Numbered from the stretch's first letter, positions 33,666-43,242 are shown. The stretch: DNA of 64,000 nt from Gordonia amarae NBRC 15530 (GCF_000241345.1 NZ_BAED01000061.1:1-64000), one strand, 5' to 3'. Numbers and translations are program-made. Notes: a model not told the origin generated them from the sequence alone.

Positions 33666-33706
33666 GTTTGCCGTAAGACCCGGTTTCCGGGTTCAGCAGC
33701 AAACTC
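33664..33706. repeat. palindromic intergenic element, copy B
   Basis: Outer arms GAGTTTGC and GCAAACTC, inner ACCCGGTTTCCGGGT, at the stop of the TetR gene. It has the same plan and the same inner sequence as copy A at 30736-30777. It may act as a terminator, but no T run follows. Confidence 0.75.
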
Positions 33707-33729
33707 AGGTCCGGTCAGCAACTACGCTC

Positions 33730-35757
33730 ATGGCTGTGTCTGTCTACTCACACGGATTTGCCCGCGTCGCCGGGGCGGTGCCGGTCATCAAGGCCGCCGA
33801 TCCCAGGTTCAACACCGAACGCACCGTCGCGCTGCTGCGGGAGGCAGCCGCGCAGGACACGGCGCTGGTGGTGTTCCCCGAGCTGGGGCTGACCGGGTAC
33901 AGCATCGACGACCTGGTCCAGCAGGACGCGATCCTCGACGCCTCGCTGGCCGGGCTCGCCGAGGTGCTGGAGGCCAGTCGTGGACTGCGGCCGGTGGTGG
34001 CGGTCGGATTGCCGCTGAATGTGGGTGATGCGCTGTTCAATTGCGCGGCCGTGCTGCGCGACGGCGAACTGCTGGGTGTGGTGCCCAAGTCGTATCTGCC
34101 CAACTACCGCGAGTTCTACGAGCAGCGGTACTTCTCGGCGGCCCGCGATGCGGTCACCGACACCGTCACCGTGCTCGGTCAGACGGTGCCGTTCGGTGCC
34201 GACCTGATCTTCGAGGCCACCGACCTCCCCGGTTTCGCGCTGCATGTGGAGATCTGCGAGGACGGCTGGGTGGCGATCCCGCCGAGCACCTGGGCCTCGC
34301 TCGCGGGGGCGACGGTGCTGGCGAATCTGTCGGGCAGCCCGGTCACCGTCGGCAAGGAGAGCTACCGGAAGTCGTTGTGCACCGGGCACTCCGCCCGCTG
34401 CATCGCCGCCCACCTGTATGTGGCGGCCGGCTACGGCGAATCCACCACCGACCTCGCCTGGGACGCCGACGCCCTCATCTCCGAGAACGGCACGCTGCTC
34501 GCGCGCAGCGAACAGTTCTCGATGGCCGATCAGATCATCACCGCCGACATCGATCTCGACCGGCTGCGCCAGGAACGCCTGCGGATGATCAGCCTGCGCG
34601 ATCAGGCCGGGGACTTCGCAGAGCGACTGAAGCCGTTGCGGCGCATACCGTTCAGCTTCGGCACCCTCGACGACGCCGACGGCGCGCTGCACCGGCTGGT
34701 GCCCCGGTTCCCGTTCGTGCCCACCGGCACCGCCGACCGCGACGAGCGCTGCCGCGAGGTCCGCAACATCCAGGTACAGGGACTGGCACAACGCCTGCGC
34801 TCCACGGGATTACAGAAGATCGTCATCGGGGTGTCCGGCGGCCTGGACTCGACGCTGGCACTGCTGGTGGCCGTCGACACGTTTGACCGGATCGGCCTGC
34901 CGCGCACCAATATCCTGGCCTACACGATGCCCGGCTTCGCCACCGGCGGCGCCACCCTGCGCCGGGCGCACGAGTTGATGGACTCGCTGGGCGTCTCGGG
35001 CACCGAACTCGACATCCGTCCCTCGTGCGAGCAGATGCTGGCCGACCTCGGCCATCCGTATGCCAAGGGCGAGAAGGTTTTCGACATCACCTTCGAGAAC
35101 GTGCAGGCCGGCGAACGCACCTCACATCTGTTCCGTCTGGCCAATCATCACGGCGCGATCGTACTGGGTACCGGCGACCTGTCGGAACTGGCGCTGGGCT
35201 GGTGCACCTACGGGGTGGGTGATCAGATGTCGCATTACAACGTCAATACCTCGGTACCGAAAACCCTGATCCAGCACCTGATCCGGTGGATGATCGACAC
35301 CGGCGAGTACTCGGCGCGCACCACCACGACGCTGCAGGAGATCCTCGACGACGTGATCTCCCCCGAACTCGTCCCGCCCGGCGAGGACGGCGCCGTGCAG
35401 TCCACCGAGGACACCGTCGGCCCGTACGAACTGCACGACTTCTTCCTCTACTACACCACCCGATTCGGTTACCGCCCAAGTAAAGTCGCGTTCCTGGCCC
35501 GGCACGCCTGGGGCGATCGCACGCGTGGCCCGTGGTCGGAGATGATGCCGGAGGACCGCCGCAACGAGTACGACGCCGCCACCATCGACCACTGGCTCGC
35601 CGAGTTCCTGCGGCGCTTCATGGGCGCCCAGTTCAAACGCACCGCGATGCCCAACGGGCCCAAGATCGGTTCGGGCGGTTCACTGTCGCCGCGTGGCGAC
35701 TGGCGTTCCCCGTCGGACGTCTCGGCCCGCACCTGGCTGGACGAACTCCGGAAATAG
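33730..35757 (+). CDS. nadE: glutamine-dependent NAD+ synthase
   Basis: 675-residue two-domain enzyme, as in M. tuberculosis NadE. The N-terminal glutaminase (CN-hydrolase) has Glu51 ([10 protein letters not shown]), Lys120 ([14 protein letters not shown]) and Cys176 (EICEDGW). The C-terminal synthetase has the ATP pyrophosphatase loop SGGLDST from residue 369. It makes NAD from deamido-NAD with ammonia taken from glutamine. Full length and all catalytic residues intact. Confidence 0.96.
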   Translation: MAVSVYSHGFARVAGAVPVIKAADPRFNTERTVALLREAAAQDTALVVFPELGLTGYSIDDLVQQDAILDASLAGLAEVLEASRGLRPVVAVGLPLNVGDALFNCAAVLRDGELLGVVPKSYLPNYREFYEQRYFSAARDAVTDTVTVLGQTVPFGADLIFEATDLPGFALHVEICEDGWVAIPPSTWASLAGATVLANLSGSPVTVGKESYRKSLCTGHSARCIAAHLYVAAGYGESTTDLAWDADALISENGTLLARSEQFSMADQIITADIDLDRLRQERLRMISLRDQAGDFAERLKPLRRIPFSFGTLDDADGALHRLVPRFPFVPTGTADRDERCREVRNIQVQGLAQRLRSTGLQKIVIGVSGGLDSTLALLVAVDTFDRIGLPRTNILAYTMPGFATGGATLRRAHELMDSLGVSGTELDIRPSCEQMLADLGHPYAKGEKVFDITFENVQAGERTSHLFRLANHHGAIVLGTGDLSELALGWCTYGVGDQMSHYNVNTSVPKTLIQHLIRWMIDTGEYSARTTTTLQEILDDVISPELVPPGEDGAVQSTEDTVGPYELHDFFLYYTTRFGYRPSKVAFLARHAWGDRTRGPWSEMMPEDRRNEYDAATIDHWLAEFLRRFMGAQFKRTAMPNGPKIGSGGSLSPRGDWRSPSDVSARTWLDELRK

Positions 35758-35773
35758 TTGCGGACACTGTTCT

Positions 35774-35828
35774 CTCACCGGGTTTCGAGGCTCCTCGCCT
35801 AGCGGCTCGTCGCACCTCAACCAGCGAA
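35774..35828. repeat. ~50-bp interspersed repeat, copy 1 (reverse orientation)
   Basis: Reads CTCACCGGGTTTCGAGGCTC...CACCTCAACCAGCGAA. It contains an internal dyad (CTCCTCGCCTAGCGGCTCGTCG). It sits between the convergent ends of nadE and the wax ester synthase gene. A diverged inverted partner is at 35883-35929. Confidence 0.85.
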
Positions 35829-35882
35829 GGGAACGAACCCGACCCACCAACCGGCCTCAACCAGCGAAAATGGGCATCCTTC

Positions 35883-35929
35883 CGCCGGTTGAGGTGCGAG
35901 GAGCGCCGGCGACGAGCTTCGAAACCCCG
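35883..35929. repeat. ~50-bp interspersed repeat, copy 2 (forward orientation, diverged)
   Basis: Starts CGCCGGTTGAGGTGCGAG and ends GAGCTTCGAAACCCC. Same element as copy 1 in opposite orientation, about 55 bases away, so the two can fold into one large stem. An extra partial end (CCGGCCTCAACCAGCGAAA) lies between. Confidence 0.8.
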
Positions 35930-35942
35930 CACGCCGACGATG

Positions 35943-37340
35943 TCAGTCGCAGGTGTCGACGAGTTTGGCGAGTTCGTCCTCGAAGGAATGGGCGAGTTTG
36001 TCGATGTCGGGAACCAGCTCTGTGCAGCCGAGCAGTCCGACGTTGATGGACTTGTCGACGGAGAACACGCTGATGTTGAGGCCGAGGCCGTGGAAGATCG
36101 GGCCGAGCGGGTACACGCCGACGACGCGCGCACCGAGGTAGTACAGCGGCAGCGGCGGCCCGGGCACATTGGAGACCACCACATTGAACACCGGCGGGTG
36201 CAGCGCCGAAAGTTTGCGTCCGCCATAGGATTTCATCAGCTGCTGGAGAATCTCTCCCGGCGCGAACTGGGCCCACGCGCGCAGGATGTTGGCGTCGATG
36301 TCGGCGTGGTGGTCCTTGGACCGGCGGGCGAGCTCGGCGGCCCGCTCCACCCGCTCCACCGGATCGTCGACATCGGTGGCGAGCTGGGTGAACATGCCGC
36401 TGACCTTGTTGGTGCCGGTCTCCACGAGCGCGGTCTCATCGGAGCCGTGCACCGACACCGGCACCATCGCCACCAGCGGGCGGTCCGGCAGCCCGCCGTG
36501 GTTCTGCAGGTAGGACCGCAGAGCGCCCGCCGCGATCGCCAGCACGACGTCGTTGATCTTGGCGCCGTATCTGTCCTTGACACGCTTGACGTCGTCGAGC
36601 GGCAGTTGGGTGAGCGCGAGCGAGCGGTGCGGGGTGATCGGGGCGTTGAACGGGGTGCCCGGCGCCTGGAACGGCAGCGGCATCGCCGAACCCTCCATGG
36701 CCCGCTTGGCCCAGCCGATCGGCACCTTGACCGTGCCGGGCAGCAGCCGCGCCAATGCCAGCGGCCGCTGCACGAAGTTCAGCGCACCGCCGACGGCCAT
36801 CGTCAATCGCGATGTGCCGCCCGCGGTCTCCTTGATCTTGTCGGTGTCGAGCTGCGGCGGCTCGGGGGTGATGGTGCACAACTGCGAGAGCATCTCGGCG
36901 CTGGTGACACCGTCGACGTTGGCGTGGTGCATCCGCAGCACGACGGCGACGTTGCCGTTGGCCATGCCTTCGATGACCCACATCTCCCACAGCGGTTTGC
37001 TGCGGTGCAGTTCGCGGCCGGCGATGTGGCCGATGAGTTCGGTGAGTTCGCGTTCACCGCCGGGTGCGGGCACCCCGACGCGCCGAACGTGCTTCTCGAT
37101 GTCGAAGTCGGCGTCCTCGACCCACACCGGGTGGTCGATGTTGAGCAGCGAGTTGTCGAGTTTGCGGCGGAAGTTGGGCATGGCGGAGATGCGGCGGCTG
37201 AGTTCGTCGCGCATCGCGTGGAAGGAGTACCCACCTGGCATCGTCGACGGGTCGATCTCGATGACACCCACCACGTGCATCAGTTGAGATCGCGTCTCCA
37301 GGTAGAGAAATGACGCATCCAGCCCGCTCAGACGCTCCAT
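35943..37340 (-). CDS. wax ester synthase/diacylglycerol acyltransferase (WS/DGAT)
   Basis: 465-residue acyltransferase making triacylglycerol or wax esters from acyl-CoA. The catalytic HHxxxDG motif is HHANVDG at residues 138-144. The conserved NVVVSNVPGP segment near the C-terminus is present. MERLSGLDASFLYLETRSQ is the family N-terminus, and GGAGGTG lies upstream of that ATG, so it is preferred over upstream in-frame starts. Divergent from an NTF2-like gene across an operator-like palindrome. Confidence 0.93.
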   Translation of the reverse strand: MERLSGLDASFLYLETRSQLMHVVGVIEIDPSTMPGGYSFHAMRDELSRRISAMPNFRRKLDNSLLNIDHPVWVEDADFDIEKHVRRVGVPAPGGERELTELIGHIAGRELHRSKPLWEMWVIEGMANGNVAVVLRMHHANVDGVTSAEMLSQLCTITPEPPQLDTDKIKETAGGTSRLTMAVGGALNFVQRPLALARLLPGTVKVPIGWAKRAMEGSAMPLPFQAPGTPFNAPITPHRSLALTQLPLDDVKRVKDRYGAKINDVVLAIAAGALRSYLQNHGGLPDRPLVAMVPVSVHGSDETALVETGTNKVSGMFTQLATDVDDPVERVERAAELARRSKDHHADIDANILRAWAQFAPGEILQQLMKSYGGRKLSALHPPVFNVVVSNVPGPPLPLYYLGARVVGVYPLGPIFHGLGLNISVFSVDKSINVGLLGCTELVPDIDKLAHSFEDELAKLVDTCD

Positions 37341-37477
37341 CGGCCCGTGCACCTCCATCACCGTCGACAACCCCGCAGGGGCTGTTCACCATCGTGCACC
37401 GCCGATGGGCGGGCGTCACGATCATTGCAGAATGCGTACCCGGTCATCGCCGGTTACTGAATCCGTGTCGCCAGAAC

Positions 37478-37497
37478 AACCTAGCGCTTGCTAGGTT
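37478..37497. promoter_or_regulatory. palindrome between WS/DGAT and the NTF2-like gene
   Basis: AACCTAGCGCTTGCTAGGTT: perfect 8-base arms around GCTT, ending 7 bases before the NTF2-like start. TetR-type operator shape; the regulator is not in the window. Confidence 0.6.
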
Positions 37498-37504
37498 ACT
37501 GGGG

Positions 37505-38032
37505 ATGACATCGACACCGCCCCCCTTCTCCGCCGCCGAGCTGGACGCGGCGTTCACCCGGTTCCAGCAGACCGTCGCCGAGATCGCGATCAGCCGCGAC
37601 TGGGACCGGTTCGCCGAACAGTTCACCGAGGACGCCGACTACATCGAGCATGCCCTGGGCACCATGCACGGCCGCGAGGAGATCCGCGAATGGATCTGGC
37701 GGACGATGACCGCCTTCCCGGGCAGTCACATGACCGGATACCCGTCGCTGTGGCACGTCGTCGACACCGAACGCGGCCGGGTGATCTGCGAGGTCGACAA
37801 CCCGATGCGCGACCCCGGTGACGGCACCGCCATCACCGCGACCAACATCACCATCCTCACCTATGCGGGCGACGGCCTGTGGAGCCGCGAGGAGGACATC
37901 TACAACCCGCTCAAGTTCGGCATCGCGGCGATGCGCTGGTGCGAAAAGGCCGAAGCGCTGGGCACTCTCGACGACGCCGCGCTGGAATGGATGACCGGAC
38001 CGGGGGCGATGTTCCGCCGCGGACCCAGGTAG
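37505..38032 (+). CDS. NTF2-like (SnoaL-fold) protein
   Basis: 175 residues of the NTF2/SnoaL-like cone fold: RFQQTVAEIAISRDWDRFAEQFTEDADYIEHALGTMHGREEIREWIWRTM is the typical start. Such proteins are small-molecule isomerases or binding proteins. The ATG at 37505 is chosen because a longer frame from 37310 crosses the palindrome and the divergent promoter. Only a few bases separate the palindrome from the start, so the mRNA may be leaderless. Function unknown. Confidence 0.82.
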   Translation: MTSTPPPFSAAELDAAFTRFQQTVAEIAISRDWDRFAEQFTEDADYIEHALGTMHGREEIREWIWRTMTAFPGSHMTGYPSLWHVVDTERGRVICEVDNPMRDPGDGTAITATNITILTYAGDGLWSREEDIYNPLKFGIAAMRWCEKAEALGTLDDAALEWMTGPGAMFRRGPR

Positions 38033-38074
38033 CAGGGCGCCGGCACGCTGATCACACCCAACTGACACCTTGGC

Positions 38075-38086
38075 TACGGAACCGTA
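38075..38086. promoter_or_regulatory. palindromic operator upstream of the desaturase gene
   Basis: TACGGAACCGTA: perfect 5-base arms around AA, just upstream of a candidate -35. In mycobacteria desA1/desA2 are controlled by a TetR-type repressor at a palindrome; whether this site corresponds is inference. Confidence 0.45.
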
Positions 38087-38094
38087 ACCTGGAC

Positions 38095-38124
38095 TTGGGT
38101 GTGCGCTGGAGTGTGCCGTATGGT
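38095..38124 (+). promoter_or_regulatory. candidate promoter of the desaturase gene
   Basis: TTGGGT and TATGGT separated by 18 bases, about 45 bases before the start codon. Confidence 0.4.
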
Positions 38125-38168
38125 AGGGCACCGACCGGCCCTACCCCAGATCTGCCCGAAGGACTGCA

Positions 38169-39167
38169 ATGACCCGTGAACTGACGCAATTGGAACTCCT
38201 ACGAGAGTTGGAGTCCGTTGCCGAAGCCAACGTGAATCGCCATCTGAAGGCAGCACGAGACTGGAATCCGCACGACTACGTGCCCTGGGACGAGGGCCGC
38301 AACTTCGCCGCGCTCGGCGGTGTCGACTACGACCCCGAGCAGTCCCGGCTCAGCGATGTCGCCCAGGCGGCGATGATCACCAACCTGCTCACCGAGGACA
38401 ACCTGCCGTCCTATCACCGGGTGATCGCCGACAACTTCTCGATGGACTCGGCGTGGGGCTACTGGGTGGGCCGCTGGACCGCCGAGGAGAACCGCCACGG
38501 CATCGCCATGCGCGACTACCTGGTCGTCACGCGCGGCGTCGACCCGGTGGCCCTCGAACAGGCCCGGATGACGCACATGACCAACGGCTACTCCCCGGAG
38601 CTGACCGCCGGTGACCGCGCGGGCGAACTCACCGCCGGCGGCCAGGCGGGGCTGCTGCGGGCCGTGGCATATGTGACGTTCCAGGAGCTGGCCACCCGAG
38701 TCAGCCACAAGAACACCGGCAAGGCCTGCAACGATCCGATCGCCGACAAGCTGCTGCAGCGCATCGCGGCCGACGAGAACCTGCACATGCAGTTCTACCG
38801 CAACGTCTGCGGCGCGGGCATGGACATCGCCCCCGACCAGACGCTGCGCGCGGTCACCGACATCGTCACCAACTTCCAGATGCCGGGCGCGGGCATGCCC
38901 AACTTCCGCCGACACGGCGTGCTGATGGCCAAGCACGGCATCTACGACCTGCGCCAGCACCTCGACGAGGTCTTGATGCCGGTACTGCGCAAGTGGGATG
39001 TGTTCGGCCGCGACGACTTCGGCCCCGAGGGCGAGAAGACCCGCGAGGAGCTCGCCGCCTTCCTCGAGCAGCTCGAACGCGACACCGTCAAGTTCGAGGA
39101 GATGCGCGACCGCTCGCTGGCCCGCGAGGCCCTCAAGAAGGCCCGGCAGGAAAAGAAGGCATCCTGA
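38169..39167 (+). CDS. desA1: acyl-[acyl-carrier-protein] desaturase (DesA1-like)
   Basis: 332-residue soluble di-iron desaturase putting a double bond into acyl-ACP, in mycobacteria part of fatty acid and mycolic acid synthesis. Di-iron ligands are seen in TEDNLPSYH, EENRHG and DENLHM. Its order with the next genes (dus, LCP protein, phoU) matches M. tuberculosis Rv0824c-Rv0821c. It overlaps the dus gene by CTGA. Confidence 0.92.
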   Translation: MTRELTQLELLRELESVAEANVNRHLKAARDWNPHDYVPWDEGRNFAALGGVDYDPEQSRLSDVAQAAMITNLLTEDNLPSYHRVIADNFSMDSAWGYWVGRWTAEENRHGIAMRDYLVVTRGVDPVALEQARMTHMTNGYSPELTAGDRAGELTAGGQAGLLRAVAYVTFQELATRVSHKNTGKACNDPIADKLLQRIAADENLHMQFYRNVCGAGMDIAPDQTLRAVTDIVTNFQMPGAGMPNFRRHGVLMAKHGIYDLRQHLDEVLMPVLRKWDVFGRDDFGPEGEKTREELAAFLEQLERDTVKFEEMRDRSLAREALKKARQEKKAS

Positions 39168-40369
39168 GCACCACACTCGCCGCCTCCGACGACACCCGGG
39201 CACCCGCCCGGGAGCCGCTACGCATCGGTTCCATCGAACTCGCGAGTCCCGTCGTACTCGCGCCGATGGCCGGCGTCACCAACGTCGCCTTCCGCACCCT
39301 GTGCCGCGAACTCGAACTCGAGCGCACCGGCACGGTATCGGGTCTGTACGTCTGTGAGATGGTCACCGCCCGCGCGCTCGTCGAGCGGCATCCGGTGACG
39401 ATGCACATGACCACGTTCGCCCCCGAGGAGAACCCACGGTCGATGCAGCTGTACACCGTCGACCCGGAGTACACCTACGCCGCGGCCAAGATGATCGTCG
39501 ACGACAATCTCGCCGACCACATCGACATGAACTTCGGCTGCCCGGTGCCCAAGGTCACCCGCAAGGGCGGCGGATCGGCGATCCCGTACAAGCGCAAGCT
39601 GTTCCAGCGCATCGTCGCCGCCGCGGTCCGGGCCACCGAGGGCACCGACATCCCGGTGACGGTCAAGTTCCGCATCGGCATCGACGACGAGCACCGCACC
39701 CACCTCGACGCGGGCCGGATCGCCGCCGCCGAGGGCGCGAAGGCGGTCGCGCTGCACGCCCGCACGGCGTCGCAGCGGTATTCGGGTACCGCCGACTGGG
39801 ACGAGATCGCCCGGCTCAAGGAGCACGTCACCGACGTGCCGGTGCTCGGCAACGGCGACATCTTCGAACCCGTCGACGCGGTGGCGATGATGGAGCGCAC
39901 CGGCTGCGACGGCGTGGTCATCGGACGTGGCTGCCTGGGCAGGCCGTGGCTGTTCGCCGAGTTGTCGGCGCTGCTGAACGGCCGTCCCGCCCCGGAGGCC
40001 CCGACGCTGGGCCAGGTGTCGGACATCATCATCCGGCACTGCGAGCTGCTGATCGCCCACTACGACCACCTCGAGGGCGGCGGCGAGTTCAAGGGCTGCC
40101 GCGAGATCCGCAAACACGTCGCCTGGTACCTGCGCGGTTTCCCGGCCGGGTCGGAGATCCGCTCGCGGATGTCGCTGGTCACCAGCCTCGATGAGCTGCG
40201 CGAACTCGTCGGCGCACTGCCCGCGGATGCTCCGTTCCCGACCGACGGGCACGGCCCGCGCGGCCGGCAGGGTTCGCCCGCGAAGGTGGCCCTGCCCGAA
40301 GGCTGGCTCGACGACCCGTACGAGGACATCGTCCCCGAGGGTGCCGAGATCATGCATTCGGGCGGCTGA
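39164..40369 (+). CDS. dusB: tRNA-dihydrouridine synthase, CTG start
   Basis: 401-residue FMN enzyme reducing uridine to dihydrouridine in tRNA. LAPMAGVTNVAFRTLCRE and the catalytic Cys in MNFGCPVPKVTRKGGGSA are present, with GNGDIFEPVDA and VVIGRGCLGRPWLF. No ATG, GTG or TTG lies in frame between 38993 (deep inside desA1) and the core of the enzyme. The CTG at 39164 overlaps the desA1 stop (CTGA), and GAAGG lies 5 bases upstream, so a rare CTG start with translational coupling is inferred. Confidence 0.88.
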   Translation: MSTTLAASDDTRAPAREPLRIGSIELASPVVLAPMAGVTNVAFRTLCRELELERTGTVSGLYVCEMVTARALVERHPVTMHMTTFAPEENPRSMQLYTVDPEYTYAAAKMIVDDNLADHIDMNFGCPVPKVTRKGGGSAIPYKRKLFQRIVAAAVRATEGTDIPVTVKFRIGIDDEHRTHLDAGRIAAAEGAKAVALHARTASQRYSGTADWDEIARLKEHVTDVPVLGNGDIFEPVDAVAMMERTGCDGVVIGRGCLGRPWLFAELSALLNGRPAPEAPTLGQVSDIIIRHCELLIAHYDHLEGGGEFKGCREIRKHVAWYLRGFPAGSEIRSRMSLVTSLDELRELVGALPADAPFPTDGHGPRGRQGSPAKVALPEGWLDDPYEDIVPEGAEIMHSGG

Positions 40370-40547
40370 GCCGGCACCAGGGAATCACTGAGACGCGCAC
40401 CACGGCGGGGCCGCGCCGATCGATTCTTCTCAGGTGCGCTCGGTAGGATGTTTGGGATGCCCACACCAGTGGGTACATTCGATGCACTTCAGTAAGGCGC
40501 TGAAGGTCGGGGTATCGAGTTCCAGACGCGAGAGGTAGCCGACGCAC

Positions 40548-43172
40548 GTGAGCCGCAGGAAGTCCGGACCCGACGGTCCGCATTCCGGTGACACCGGCGA
40601 CGACACCCCGCCCGGACGCCGACCCGACCAGGGCCCGCCCCCTCAGCGTGGACGCGGCCCGCAGGGCAGGCACGGCGCCCCAGGTCAACCCGGCCCTCAG
40701 GGACGGCCCGCGCCGCAGCCGCCGCGAGGGCCGCAACCGCCGCGCCGTCCCGGCCCCCAGGTGATCCCGCCCGTCCCGGGTGGACTCCACGAGCCCAGCA
40801 CCAACGATCGCTACGTGCGCGGACGTTCCCGGATGACGGTGCGTGAGCTGCTCGAGCAGATGAACGCCGAGGGTGAGGCCTTCGACGACGCCGGACAGCC
40901 GGAGCCCGACGAGTCGCCGACGATGGCGCACCGGTTCGGGTCGCTGTTCCGTGGCGACCGGGACCAGAACCAGCGCGACGCCGAGGCGCGCGACCGCCGT
41001 GAGCAGCGGCCGCGGCCCCCGATCCGGGATGTCCCCCCGCCCCGGCCCGGAGGCAGGCCCGGCCGACACACCTCCCCGCCCCCGCCCGGCGGTACGCCGC
41101 AGGGCCGCAACCGCCCACCCGTCGCGCCGCCCGGCCTCGACGTCACCCAGCGCATCCCGACGATCGGTGACCGCGACGCCGATGTCGACCTGTCCGAGCA
41201 GGCCACCCGGCGGCGTGCGATCGCCGAATCCCGCGGCCAGGAACCCGCCCCGTCGGACGCCCCGTTCGACGTCATCCCCCCGGTCGCCCCCGCGCGGTCC
41301 GGCCAGGACGACACACCGACAGAGCTCATCCCGGTCGTCGGCGACGACACGGCGCCGGAAACCCCCGTGCCGCCGGCAGCCGACAAGACCGCGGAGCCGG
41401 CCGACACCGAACCGGTCTCCGTCGCAGCTCTCACAGCCGACGACGAGACAGCTGCCGAGACGCCGGCCACCGAGCCCGAGCAGCCGGCCCGCTCGCTGAT
41501 CAAGGGCCGGGCCCGCCCGCTGCAACGCACCCCCGACCTGGCCGCGGCCCGCACCCGGGTGGCCGCGGCCCGAGGGAAAGCCGCCCGCCGCAAGGCGCTG
41601 GTCCGCGACGCGACCATCACCGGCCGCATCCTGGTGGCGGTGGCCTGTGTCCTCTCGCTCGTCGGCACCGGATTCGTGTGGGGCTACATCCAGTCGGTGA
41701 ACGGCAACTGGCGGTCCATCGAGGCCCTCGACTCCGGCGACGACAACATCCGCAACAAGGACGCCCAGCACGGCGACGAGAACTATCTGATCGTCGGCAC
41801 CGACACCCGTGGCGGCAAGAACTCCACCCTGGGTGCGGGCAGCGCCGACGACGTCGAAGGTGCCCGCTCGGACACCGTCATCCTGGTCAGCGTGCCGTCG
41901 GACCGCGACCGCGTCGTCGCCGTCTCGTTCCCGCGTGACCTGCAGGTCGACCGGCCCGACTGCTCGTCGTGGGACAACGACAACGGCACCTACGACGCTG
42001 CCAACGTGCTGCCGGCCGCCGAGGCGGTCAAGCTGAACTCGGTGTATGCCGAGGGCGGTCCCAAATGCCTGGTGCAGGTGCTCACCGCGATGAGTGGCCT
42101 CAACATCAACCACTTCATCGCGATGGACTTCGACGGTTTCGAGAAGGTGGTGCGCGCCATCGGCGGCGTCGAGGTGTGCTCGACGGTCCCCCTCTACGAC
42201 TACGAACTCGGCTGGATCCTGCGTAAGAAAGGTCCCAAGAAGCTCAACGGCCGCTACGCCCTGAACTATGTGCGCGCCCGCAAGATCGAGACCGAGGGCA
42301 ACGGCGACTACGGTCGTATCAAACGCCAGCAGCTGTTCATGTCGTCTCTGCTGCGGTCGACGCTGTCGGGCAATGTGCTGTCCAACCCGGGCAAGCTCAA
42401 CGGCATTGTCAACACGTTCATCAACCACAGCTTCGTCGACGGCGTCGACACCAAGTCGCTGATCAAGCTGGCCGAGTCGATGCAGGGCATGGACGCCGGC
42501 CGGGTCAGCTTCGTGACGATCCCCACGTCGGGCACCTCCACCGACGGGTCCAACAACGAGATCCCGCGCACCGACGACGTCAACGCCATCTTCAACGCCA
42601 TCATCGACGACGACCCGCTGCCGGGTGAGGCCAAGAAGAAGGCCGACAAGGAGAAGTCGGACAAAAAGAAGAAAGACGAGAAGAAGAAGGACGACAAGAA
42701 GACCGGCTCGTCGAGTTCCACCTCGAGCAGCCCGTCGTCCACCACGGCCAAGCCGCAGACGGTGTCGGCGACCGCGCTCGATCCCACCCAGGTGACGGTC
42801 CGCGTCCTCAACGGCACCGGCCAGGCGGGTGTGGCCAGCGCCGCCGCCGACCTGCTCGCCCCGCTCGGCTTCGTCATCCCCGGTATCGCCGACGCCTCCG
42901 AGCAACGCGATGACACCGTCGTCCGGTACGGCACCGGTGAGGAGGACGCCGCCGCGACGGTGGCCGCGATGATCCCGGGAGCCTCCATCCAGCCCGACCG
43001 CAACGTCAAATCGGGTGTCGAGGTGATCCTCGGCCACGACTACAGCGAGAGCATCGGTGAACAGCCCGCGGCCGGTTCGACCCTGTCGGTGAAGAAGCTG
43101 CCCGCGGCCCGCGGCAGCAACCTGCCCAACGACCTGACCGTCACCAACGCAGGCGACACCACCTGCTCCTGA
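40548..43172 (+). CDS. LytR-CpsA-Psr (LCP) family protein with LytR_C domain
   Basis: 874-residue membrane-anchored protein. Residues 1 to about 355 are cytosolic, Pro/Arg/Gly-rich and disordered, with one short conserved segment (STNDRYVRGRSRMTVRELLEQMNAEG, about residues 84-109). A membrane helix follows (about 360-382), then the LCP catalytic domain (about 405-590: YLIVGTDTRGG, SFPRDLQV, YALNYVRARK), a Lys-rich linker near 690-725 and a LytR_C domain (about 745-825). LCP enzymes attach arabinogalactan to peptidoglycan in mycobacteria. The start is GTG. Syntenic with Rv0822c. Confidence 0.9.
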   Translation: MSRRKSGPDGPHSGDTGDDTPPGRRPDQGPPPQRGRGPQGRHGAPGQPGPQGRPAPQPPRGPQPPRRPGPQVIPPVPGGLHEPSTNDRYVRGRSRMTVRELLEQMNAEGEAFDDAGQPEPDESPTMAHRFGSLFRGDRDQNQRDAEARDRREQRPRPPIRDVPPPRPGGRPGRHTSPPPPGGTPQGRNRPPVAPPGLDVTQRIPTIGDRDADVDLSEQATRRRAIAESRGQEPAPSDAPFDVIPPVAPARSGQDDTPTELIPVVGDDTAPETPVPPAADKTAEPADTEPVSVAALTADDETAAETPATEPEQPARSLIKGRARPLQRTPDLAAARTRVAAARGKAARRKALVRDATITGRILVAVACVLSLVGTGFVWGYIQSVNGNWRSIEALDSGDDNIRNKDAQHGDENYLIVGTDTRGGKNSTLGAGSADDVEGARSDTVILVSVPSDRDRVVAVSFPRDLQVDRPDCSSWDNDNGTYDAANVLPAAEAVKLNSVYAEGGPKCLVQVLTAMSGLNINHFIAMDFDGFEKVVRAIGGVEVCSTVPLYDYELGWILRKKGPKKLNGRYALNYVRARKIETEGNGDYGRIKRQQLFMSSLLRSTLSGNVLSNPGKLNGIVNTFINHSFVDGVDTKSLIKLAESMQGMDAGRVSFVTIPTSGTSTDGSNNEIPRTDDVNAIFNAIIDDDPLPGEAKKKADKEKSDKKKKDEKKKDDKKTGSSSSTSSSPSSTTAKPQTVSATALDPTQVTVRVLNGTGQAGVASAAADLLAPLGFVIPGIADASEQRDDTVVRYGTGEEDAAATVAAMIPGASIQPDRNVKSGVEVILGHDYSESIGEQPAAGSTLSVKKLPAARGSNLPNDLTVTNAGDTTCS

Positions 43173-43224
43173 CCTCGGTGAACCCGGCGGCTCACACCCC
43201 ACCGCGGCATGTGCGACAGGGCAC

Positions 43225-43242
43225 GTTCATGCGACGTTCATT
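43225..43242 (+). promoter_or_regulatory. PHO-box-like direct repeat upstream of phoU
   Basis: GTTCATGCGAC followed by GTTCATTG: two GTTCA(T/C)-type units 11 bases apart, as in actinobacterial PhoP/RegX3 PHO boxes (GTTCACC-N4 units). It lies 45 bases before phoU. Confidence 0.5.

Noticed and set aside
35532-37313. 593-residue plus-strand frame spanning the nadE end and WS/DGAT
   Set aside because: Crosses a stop region, repeats and the antisense of WS/DGAT; composition is that of a shadow frame.
40459-40480. Small hairpin CCCAC-ACCA-GTGGG before the LCP gene
   Set aside because: Short, weak stem with no T run and no conserved partner; not enough to call a terminator or operator.
40350-43202. 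950-residue open frame on the minus strand
   Set aside because: Antisense to the LCP gene, low-complexity Gly/Arg/Val composition, no domain. The plus-strand LCP domains are unmistakable.
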